41,096 nt of DNA from an uncultured Clostridia bacterium (GTDB taxonomy: Bacteria > Bacillota > Clostridia > TANB77 > CAG-508): NCBI GenBank assembly GCA_944387435.1, contig CALXEW010000015.1, forward strand, positions 1-41,096, in the 5' to 3' direction. Numbering within the stretch: position 1 is the stretch's first letter; each line of letters begins with the position of its first letter. The notes beneath the pieces are model-generated. The model was not told the DNA's origin. It ran no database searches and saw only the letters and a program-made list of their open reading frames with translations. The position numbers were made by a program, and so were the translations under genes. Shown piece by piece: positions 36,267 through 41,096 of this stretch.

Positions 36267-36295
36267 ATTATATCATAATTATGATATGGATGCAA
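36267..36295 (-). promoter_or_regulatory. Toxin-antitoxin promoter with 18-bp operator palindrome
   Basis: On the minus strand, TTGCAT (36295-36290), 17-base spacer, TATAAT (36272-36267). ATATCATAATTATGATAT (36270-36287) is a perfect palindrome filling the spacer, so antitoxin binding there would block RNA polymerase. Confidence 0.8.
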
Positions 36296-36330
36296 TAAAA
36301 AAGTATGTATTAACAAATTTTTTAATATAA

Positions 36331-37128
36331 TTATTCTTTACCAAATAAAGAAAAAAGTAAAAAGCCAAGAAAAACACAAAGAATAGAAATGATGCCTGTT
36401 ATATCAAAAGAAATATCAGGCATAAGTACTAAAATAGATCCTAGAGAAAAACCTATAATTGAATAAAAGGTCTTTTCGTAAAAATTATTTAGTAAAAAAT
36501 CAGTTAGCTTCATAAATATAAAACAACCAACAATTAAGCCTAGCCCCATAGGAATTAGCACAGGAAAATATAATGTAGAAATAGAAGATAAATAAACATT
36601 ATAAACTCCCATAAGCATTAAAATAATAGTACTACTAACACCAGGAACTATTATACCAACAGACATAATAAATCCTGCCATCATTAAATAAAAAAAATTA
36701 AAAGAAGAACCTGCTTGAGTATTCGGAATATAATTTTCTAAAATAACTAAAAAAATACCAAATAAAAATGCAAACAAAGTGTAAAGCAAAAAACTTGGTT
36801 TAAATTCGGATTTTTTATTAGATTCTTTTATTAAAGAAGGAACACTTCCTAAAATTAATCCTATAAAAATAGATTTTATTTGTATAGGAAAATGAATTAA
36901 AAAATAATTTAAAAAATTACTAAAAATTAAAACACCAATTGCAACTCCAATAACAATTGGAAGTAAAAACTTTATATTTGTTTTAATATCTTTAAAAAAA
37001 TGTATGATGCTATCTAATAATTTTTCATAAATACCAAATATAATACAAAGAACGCCACTGCTAATACCAGGAAGAATTGCGCCACTACCAATTAGTATAC
37101 CTTTTGCACAATTTAATAAAAATGTCAT
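36331..37128 (-). CDS. DUF368/PopT-like polyprenyl-phosphate transporter
   Basis: A 265-residue membrane protein with about eight helices. The two inverted signature segments are GAILPGISSGVLCIIFG near the N-terminus and VGIIVPGVSSTIILMLMG in the second half. DUF368 proteins (PopT) recycle undecaprenyl phosphate across the membrane for wall synthesis. ATG 37128 has GAGGTG six bases upstream; the in-frame GTG at 37137 lies in that site. It is a single gene on the minus strand, divergent from sigK. Confidence 0.9.
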   Translation of the reverse strand: MTFLLNCAKGILIGSGAILPGISSGVLCIIFGIYEKLLDSIIHFFKDIKTNIKFLLPIVIGVAIGVLIFSNFLNYFLIHFPIQIKSIFIGLILGSVPSLIKESNKKSEFKPSFLLYTLFAFLFGIFLVILENYIPNTQAGSSFNFFYLMMAGFIMSVGIIVPGVSSTIILMLMGVYNVYLSSISTLYFPVLIPMGLGLIVGCFIFMKLTDFLLNNFYEKTFYSIIGFSLGSILVLMPDISFDITGIISILCVFLGFLLFSLFGKE

Positions 37129-37220
37129 ATAAAACACCTCTATAAAGTGTATTAAAAAAAGACTTAAAAAATTCTATAAATAATAATTTTAAACGGTCAG
37201 GCACTTTATTTTTTTGAGCT

Positions 37221-37228
37221 CATATAAT
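37221..37228 (+). promoter_or_regulatory. Possible sigma-E-type -10 element of sigK
   Basis: CATATAAT matches the mother-cell sigma-E -10 pattern (CATA..AT), 31 bases before the sigK ATG. No TTGACA-like -35 is present. The -35 region is GGTCAGGCACTT, only partly like sigma-E sites, so the call is tentative. Confidence 0.4.
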
Positions 37229-37258
37229 GAAAGTAGTTAAGAATTTGGAGGTGCATTT

Positions 37259-37971
37259 ATGTTATCAGCACTTTGTATTACAGGATTTTTTAGTTTTTTT
37301 GAATTTCTAAAAACAGCTGTATTTGCTGTTCGGATATATTCAAAGTGGAAATTTATTTCCGGAACCTCTTTCACGGAGAGGAAGAGCGAATTTATTTGGA
37401 ACAAATGGCAAAGGGAGATGATGAAGCAAGAAATATTTTGATAGAAAGAAACTTAAGATTAGTAGCGCATGTCGCTAAAAAATATAGTACAACAAAGGTT
37501 GAACAAGATGATCTCATTTCAATAGGTACGATAGGATTAATAAAAGGAATAAATAGTTTTAATCCTGAAAAAAAAACAAGACTTTCTACATATGTTGCAA
37601 GATGTGTTGATAATGAAATTTTAATGTTTTTAAGAGCAAATAAAAAATTAGGAGCAGAAGTGTATTTGAATGAGCCAATAGGTAAGGATAAAGATGATAA
37701 TGTAGTGACTCTTCAAGAGGTGTTAGAAAATAATGAAAGAAATATTGAAGATGAAGTTGATATTAAAATGAAAGTAAGACTACTATATGAGAAAATGAAA
37801 TCTATTTTAAAAGATAGAGAAAAAAATATACTTGAGTTAAGATTCGGTCTAGGAGGCAAAAAGCCTAAAACACAAAATGAAATTGCAAAAATGATGGGAA
37901 TATCTCGTTCATATGTATCTAGAATAGAAACAAAGGCAATAAATAAACTTGCAAAAGAAATAAAAGAATAA
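37259..37971 (+). CDS. sigK: RNA polymerase sporulation sigma factor SigK, two +1 shifts at CGG
   Basis: Read through two +1 shifts (CGG 37331 and CGG 37374) this is a 236-residue SigK, normal family length. The N-terminal part FFEFLKTAVFAVGYIQSGNL and then FPEPLSGEEERIYLEQMAKGDDEARNIL align residue for residue with SigK ([29 protein letters not shown] in B. subtilis, allowing one gap). ERNLRLVAHVAKKY and DLISIGTIGLIKGI form region 2, and ISRSYVSRIETKA the region 4 helix-turn-helix. SigK directs late mother-cell transcription in sporulation. GGAGG precedes the ATG. Without shifts translation ends at 37441. The two shifts are not mutually compensating, so random mutation is unlikely. Confidence 0.9.
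37331..37334 (+). other. CGGA +1 frameshift site 3 (sigK, first)
   Basis: CGG is codon 25 after GTT. Skipping the C gives GTT GGA TAT ATT (V G Y I), matching the SigK G/S-Y-V segment. Confidence 0.85.
37374..37377 (+). other. CGGA +1 frameshift site 4 (sigK, second)
   Basis: In the frame set by the first shift, CGG again is in frame, after TCA. Skipping its C gives TCA GGA GAG GAA GAG (S G E E E), and alignment with SigK of B. subtilis needs exactly one residue for the four bases. Confidence 0.85.
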
Positions 37972-38052
37972 CAAATTAAAAATTCGGAAATATAGATAAA
38001 AATAAAAAGTTTTTGTTAATAATATATTAAGAAAGTATTTCTATAAAAAAAC

Positions 38053-38081
38053 TTCACGTAAAAAAATAAATATGGTATAAT
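38053..38081 (+). promoter_or_regulatory. Promoter of the hemolysin III family gene
   Basis: Weak -35 TTCACG (38053-38058), 17-base spacer, TATAAT (38076-38081), followed by AAGAGGTG. Confidence 0.55.
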
Positions 38082-38105
38082 ACTAAAAATAAGAAGAGGT
38101 GAAGT

Positions 38106-38780
38106 ATGGAAAGAATAAAATTAAGAGATAGAATATTGCCCAAATATACAAAAGGAGAAGAGATATTTAATATGACATCACATATAGTAGGAGCTGCACT
38201 TGGTATTGTTGCAACAGTTTTATGTGTTGTATTTGCAGCAATAAATGGTAATATATATGGAATTGTAAGCGGAGCTATATATGGTGTAACAATGATTATA
38301 TTATATACAATGTCTAGTATATACCATGGATTAAGTCCCAAAAGATATTCTAAAAGAGTATTTCAAGTATTAGATCATTGTTCAATCTTTTTACTTATTG
38401 CAGGCTCATATACACCTTTTGCATTATGTACAATTCGTGAATATGATACCGCATCTGGATGGGTAATATTTGGTGTGATTTGGGCAGTTGCAATACTTGG
38501 AATTGTATTAAATTCTATTGATATAAAAAAATTTAAAGTATTTTCAATGATATGCTATTTACTTATGGGATGGTGTATAGTATTTAAAATAGGATTATTA
38601 CCACAGCTTCTGGGAACAGCTGGATTTGTACTATTATTATTAGGAGGAATTGCTTATACTGTAGGAGCGGTATTATACGGAATAGGAAAGAAACATAAAT
38701 ACATGCATTCAATATTTCATCTATTTATATTATTAGGAAGTTTGCTACAATTTTTCTGTATATTATTATATGTAATGTAA
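38106..38780 (+). CDS. Hemolysin III/PAQR family membrane protein
   Basis: A 224-residue protein with seven membrane helices. Family motifs are EEIFNMTSHIVGAALG, the SSIYHGLSP His motif, VLDHCSIFLLIAGSYTPFAL and the C-terminal MHSIFHLFILLGSLLQF. These conserved His/Asp residues form the presumed metal site of YqfA/hemolysin III proteins. The name is historical; the bacterial role is probably membrane lipid homeostasis. It stands alone between its own promoter and a terminator hairpin. Confidence 0.93.
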   Translation: MERIKLRDRILPKYTKGEEIFNMTSHIVGAALGIVATVLCVVFAAINGNIYGIVSGAIYGVTMIILYTMSSIYHGLSPKRYSKRVFQVLDHCSIFLLIAGSYTPFALCTIREYDTASGWVIFGVIWAVAILGIVLNSIDIKKFKVFSMICYLLMGWCIVFKIGLLPQLLGTAGFVLLLLGGIAYTVGAVLYGIGKKHKYMHSIFHLFILLGSLLQFFCILLYVM

Positions 38781-38788
38781 AGAAAAAA

Positions 38789-38815
38789 GAGGTAGAAAAG
38801 TGTCTTTTCTACCTC
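38789..38815 (+). terminator. Terminator hairpin after the hemolysin III gene
   Basis: GAGGTAGAAAAG pairs perfectly with CTTTTCTACCTC around TGT. The T tract is weak, so termination may be partial. Confidence 0.65.
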
Positions 38816-38953
38816 ACGAACTTAATTCATTTTACCACAAAGAAATAAAAAAATCAAATATCAAAAAAGCTTGATTAAAAGAGAATAAATTCAAAAAAAG
38901 AAGGTAATGATATATAATAAATAATAAAGAAGTTTTTAAAAGAAAATTTACAT

Positions 38954-38982
38954 TTGATATTGTATGTTAATTATGCTAAAAT
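38954..38982 (+). promoter_or_regulatory. Promoter of the 6S RNA
   Basis: TTGATA (38954-38959), 17-base spacer, TAAAAT (38977-38982). Transcription would start near 38990. Confidence 0.65.
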
Positions 38983-38989
38983 AAAAACA

Positions 38990-39215
38990 ACTTAAAAGAA
39001 GAAACTAATAAAGAATATTGCCCTGCGTAGTACGTGTAGACTTAATTTTTAGAACCAACACACATTAAGAGGGGCCGATCTCTCAAATATGGCGTGCATG
39101 CTTACAGTATATAGTAAGAAGCCCAGGAGTATTTAGGTAGGCACCCACCTGTTTTTAGGAGCAGGTCCTTAAAAATTAATAGCATTACGGCTAAGGCGGG
39201 GAAAATTTATATAAT
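38990..39215 (+). ncRNA. ssrS: 6S RNA
   Basis: An intergenic, GC-richer, highly structured RNA. The 5' CCCTGCG-TAG region pairs with 3' CTAAGGCGGGG as a closing stem, and TTAATTTTTAG pairs with CTTAAAAATTAA. The central hairpin GTGCATGCTTAC...GTAAGAAGCC resembles the E. coli 6S segment GAGCATGCTCGG...CCGAGAAGCC, and the following CACCCACCTG...AGGTCCTTAA region also runs parallel to it. 6S RNA imitates an open promoter and holds sigma-A RNA polymerase in stationary phase. Ends are approximate: start from the promoter, end from the closing stem. Confidence 0.8.
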
Positions 39216-39249
39216 TAGCAGTAGAGATTGCTTTATATAAAACAAAAAG

Positions 39250-39275
39250 AACCAGTTAGCAAATAACTGGTTTTT
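39250..39275 (+). terminator. Terminator after the 6S RNA
   Basis: AACCAGTTA pairs with TAACTGGTT around GCAAA, followed by T residues. Confidence 0.85.
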
Positions 39276-39282
39276 CTTGTAT

Positions 39283-39313
39283 GATGTTTTTTGGGACGGG
39301 GTCAAAAAACATC
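39283..39313. repeat. Third GGACGGG palindromic (REP-like) element
   Basis: A 31-base palindrome with arms GATGTTTTTT and AAAAAACATC around GGGACGGGGTC, nearly identical to the element at 16242. It lies between the 6S terminator and the end of the M20 dipeptidase gene. Confidence 0.8.
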
Positions 39314-39319
39314 AATTTT

Positions 39320-40720
39320 CTATTTTTCTAATTTTATTATAGTTTTTGCGTAAATCTTACAAGCAAGAATTAAGTTATCGATTTCAATATATTCATCTGT
39401 TTGATGACACATATCTTTGTGGCCAGGAAAGTTTGGGCCAAATGAAATACAGTTTTTGAAAGCTCGGGCATATGTTGCACCACCGATTGCAATAGGCTCA
39501 GTATTTGAGTTTGTTTCTTCATTAAAGATTTTACACAAAGTTTGAACTAATTTATCGTCTTTAGGTATATATAGAAAATCTTCTGTATAAGTTGTTTCAA
39601 AATCTATCTTATTATATTTACCACATAAAGTCTTAAATGAATTTTCTATATTAGAAATAGGTGTATTGATAGGAATTCTTAAATTCATGCCAATTTTTAA
39701 AACATTATTTTCTAATGAAAAGTCACCAACATTTAAAGTAAGTGTTCCAGATTCATCTTCACAAAAAATTCCAAGAGATTTTCCATCAAGTTCTGTATTT
39801 ATGTATGTACCAAAGAAGTCTAATAATTCTAAATTACAATTGTAGTGTCTAAACGTTAAGGCAAGTATTACAAGTAACCTAGAAATAGCATTTATACCTA
39901 AATTTGGATGGGCTGCATGAGATTGCATGCCATATGAAGTTAGTTTTACTTCATTACTACTAAGTTTATAAATATCTATTTCAAAATTATTTTCTCTAAT
40001 AAATATCTTTAATGTTTTTATTAAATCATTCATTTCAATACTATTATTAATTTCTAAAATTAAACTACAAAATTTTGGAACTACATTAAGTGCATTATTA
40101 TTACAATCAACTTCTTTTATTTTAATTTTATCAGAAATGTTTTTATAATTTTGTTTTATATAACAACTTAAAATAGACTTTTCGGCATATATACAAGGAA
40201 AATCAGCATCTGGACTAAAACCAACAGTTGGTGTTTCTTCATGTTCTTTATAATAATCAATACATTTCCAGTCATTTTCTTCATTAAGACCAACAATTAA
40301 ACGAACTCTTTTGTTTAACTTATAATTATCCATAACAGCTTTCATAGCATATAAACTAGCTACAACAGGTCCTTTATCATCAATTGCACCTCTACCGAAA
40401 ATTTTTCCATCTTTTATAGTTGCTGAAAAAAGAGGAAAAGTCCAATCAGTTCCTTCTGGTACTACATCTAAATGTCCTATAATACCAAGTAGTTCAGGAC
40501 CTTCTCCAAATTCTATGTATCCACAATAACCATCTATGTTTTTAGTTCTAAATCCTAATTTTTCTCCTAAATTTAACATGTATTCTAAAGCTGAATTTAT
40601 ATTTTTACCAAATGGCATTTTAGTATCATTAGACTTTTCATAAACACTTGGAATTCTTATTAATTCTTGTGTTGATTTAATAATATCACCTTTTAAACTA
40701 TCAATAACTTTATCTAACAT
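39320..40720 (-). CDS. pepV: M20 family dipeptidase, PepV/Sapep-like
   Basis: A 466-residue zinc peptidase that cleaves dipeptides in the cytoplasm. IGHLDVVPEG holds the first metal His and Asp, GRGAIDDKGP the bridging Asp, VGLNEENDW the catalytic Glu pair, and GFSPDADFPCIYAEK is typical of PepV. The C-terminal IAIGGATYARAF and FGPNFPGHKDMCHQTDEY carry the last ligands. Length is normal. AAGGTGAT precedes the ATG. It is a single gene. Confidence 0.93.
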   Translation of the reverse strand: MLDKVIDSLKGDIIKSTQELIRIPSVYEKSNDTKMPFGKNINSALEYMLNLGEKLGFRTKNIDGYCGYIEFGEGPELLGIIGHLDVVPEGTDWTFPLFSATIKDGKIFGRGAIDDKGPVVASLYAMKAVMDNYKLNKRVRLIVGLNEENDWKCIDYYKEHEETPTVGFSPDADFPCIYAEKSILSCYIKQNYKNISDKIKIKEVDCNNNALNVVPKFCSLILEINNSIEMNDLIKTLKIFIRENNFEIDIYKLSSNEVKLTSYGMQSHAAHPNLGINAISRLLVILALTFRHYNCNLELLDFFGTYINTELDGKSLGIFCEDESGTLTLNVGDFSLENNVLKIGMNLRIPINTPISNIENSFKTLCGKYNKIDFETTYTEDFLYIPKDDKLVQTLCKIFNEETNSNTEPIAIGGATYARAFKNCISFGPNFPGHKDMCHQTDEYIEIDNLILACKIYAKTIIKLEK

Positions 40721-40841
40721 ATAATCACCTTACCTATTTTTTACATATTATAACATATGATGGACAAATATGAAATAGAATAAAAAACTTAACTATAAGC
40801 AACTTACATGTTTATTTAAAATGAAAATTTTAAGAAAACTA

Positions 40842-40869
40842 TTTACAAAAATGTTATTTATGGTAAAAT
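40842..40869 (+). promoter_or_regulatory. Promoter of the His-Thr leader
   Basis: TTTACA (40842-40847), 16-base spacer, TAAAAT (40864-40869). The sequence 40721-40841 between the dipeptidase start and this promoter shows nothing else. Confidence 0.6.
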
Positions 40870-40920
40870 GTAATTGCATTAATTATGAAAGAATAAAAAC
40901 AAAAGAGGAAGGATAAGAAA

Positions 40921-40983
40921 ATGAAAAAAGTGAAACTTGTAAGCCTTGAGGCTGTACACACACACACACACACACACAAGTAG
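40921..40983 (+). CDS. Candidate leader peptide rich in His and Thr codons
   Basis: A 20-residue peptide, MKKVKLVSLEAVHTHTHTHK, with AGAGGAAGG eight bases before the ATG and stop TAG at 40981. Four His and three Thr codons alternate because they are read from an 11-copy CA dinucleotide run. A strong terminator follows 38 bases after the stop. Promoter, short ORF with a run of specific codons, terminator and (beyond the window) a gene is the layout of ribosome-mediated attenuation, as in his and thr operons. The regulated gene is not visible. It could also be a chance ORF over a microsatellite. Confidence 0.5.
   Translation: MKKVKLVSLEAVHTHTHTHK
40957..40978 (+). repeat. (CA)11 dinucleotide repeat
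   Basis: Eleven perfect CA units within the leader ORF. Any copy-number change not a multiple of three would alter the reading frame. Confidence 0.95.
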
Positions 40984-41020
40984 GTTATTAATAAATGAAA
41001 AAATAGAAAAAATATATAGA

Positions 41021-41069
41021 AAAGATAGTGATGAGACCTAAAAAAATAGGTTTTGTTGCTGTCTTTTTT
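41021..41069 (+). terminator. Strong terminator after the leader peptide
   Basis: The 20-base arms 41021-41040 and 41047-41066 pair along their whole length if G-U pairs are allowed (outer AAAG/CTTT, inner ACCTA/TAGGT), around A6 and followed by T residues. It is well placed to act as an attenuator for a downstream gene. Confidence 0.75.
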
Positions 41070-41096
41070 GCGTTTTAAAATAGTTATTAAATTTAA

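Noticed and set aside
37345..37971. Internal ATG at 37345 as the true sigK start
   Set aside because: No ribosome binding site precedes it, its first ten codons are out of frame with the SigK alignment, and the upstream sequence aligns with the SigK N-terminus after the CGG shifts.
38990..39215. The intergenic RNA as tmRNA, RNase P RNA or a riboswitch
   Set aside because: There is no tRNA-like CCA end or tag ORF, no RNase P core, and no downstream gene on the same strand for a riboswitch. The paired ends and the GCATGCT...AGAAGCC hairpin fit 6S RNA better.
40957..40978. CA run as part of a CRISPR or other array
   Set aside because: It is a simple dinucleotide repeat without spacers. No CRISPR array or cas gene was seen in the window.

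Overview
The window comes from a very AT-rich, low-GC Gram-positive genome. Most likely it is a spore-forming, anaerobic-type clostridial lineage, as seen among uncultured gut Clostridia. The evidence is codon use dominated by A/T-ending codons, strong AGGAGG ribosome binding sites, a sporulation sigma factor (sigK), a FtsK/SpoIIIE translocase, a Firmicutes-type 6S RNA, a GGGtGRT/Fe-S scaffold pair and a trmR-trhP (yrrM-yrrO) pair. The species is not identifiable from the sequence alone.

Layout. 1-681: 3' part of an FGE/C-type-lectin-fold surface-type protein. 845-6523: rsmD, a coiled-coil protein, ftsK/spoIIIE and an amidoligase carrying eleven 26-residue repeats. 6773-12023: a coiled-coil protein of unknown function, a beta-CASP metallo-beta-lactamase RNA nuclease and a GH15 glucoamylase-like enzyme. 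12148-12896: two small genes of foreign composition. 13089-17901: lower glycolysis (gap, pgk, tpiA, gpmI). 17906-21751: orphan YezG-type immunity gene, NifU-like scaffold plus GGGtGRT protein, alanine racemase. 21781-22116: a compact candidate type I toxin-antitoxin locus. 22144-26272: MarR regulator with its operator and a heterodimeric ABC exporter. 26412-28565: membrane-anchored protein, then stomatin/NfeD on the minus strand. 28835-33025: P-loop/Gls24 fusion, cmk, plsC, typA with an attenuator-like leader. 33128-35420: tRNA hydroxyuridine modification pair split by a third foreign small gene. 35580-36235: RelE/ParE-Phd toxin-antitoxin. 36331-40720: DUF368 transporter, sigK, hemolysin III, 6S RNA, M20 dipeptidase. 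40842-41096: a leader with a His-Thr peptide and a strong terminator, presumably controlling a gene beyond the window.

Main discovery. Four genes are each broken by what looks like a one-base insertion: the FGE-like gene, the beta-CASP nuclease, the RelE/ParE toxin, and sigK, which is broken twice. All five breaks fall exactly on an in-frame CGG codon. Dropping the C restores the expected protein every time, with GGA or GGC (glycine) as the next codon. I read through the window and found only one other in-frame CGG, in a small gene of foreign composition. No native gene uses CGG as an ordinary arginine codon. This points to genome-wide +1 frameshifting or quadruplet decoding at CGGN (one residue, probably glycine), not to five random errors. 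Reassigning CGG to a different amino acid cannot explain it, because the downstream frame changes.

Other points of interest are the type I toxin-antitoxin candidate with inverted-repeat ends, the His-Thr leader peptide, the typA leader with two mutually exclusive hairpins, dispersed GGACGGG palindromes, and three small genes of foreign base composition, each with its own promoter and terminator.
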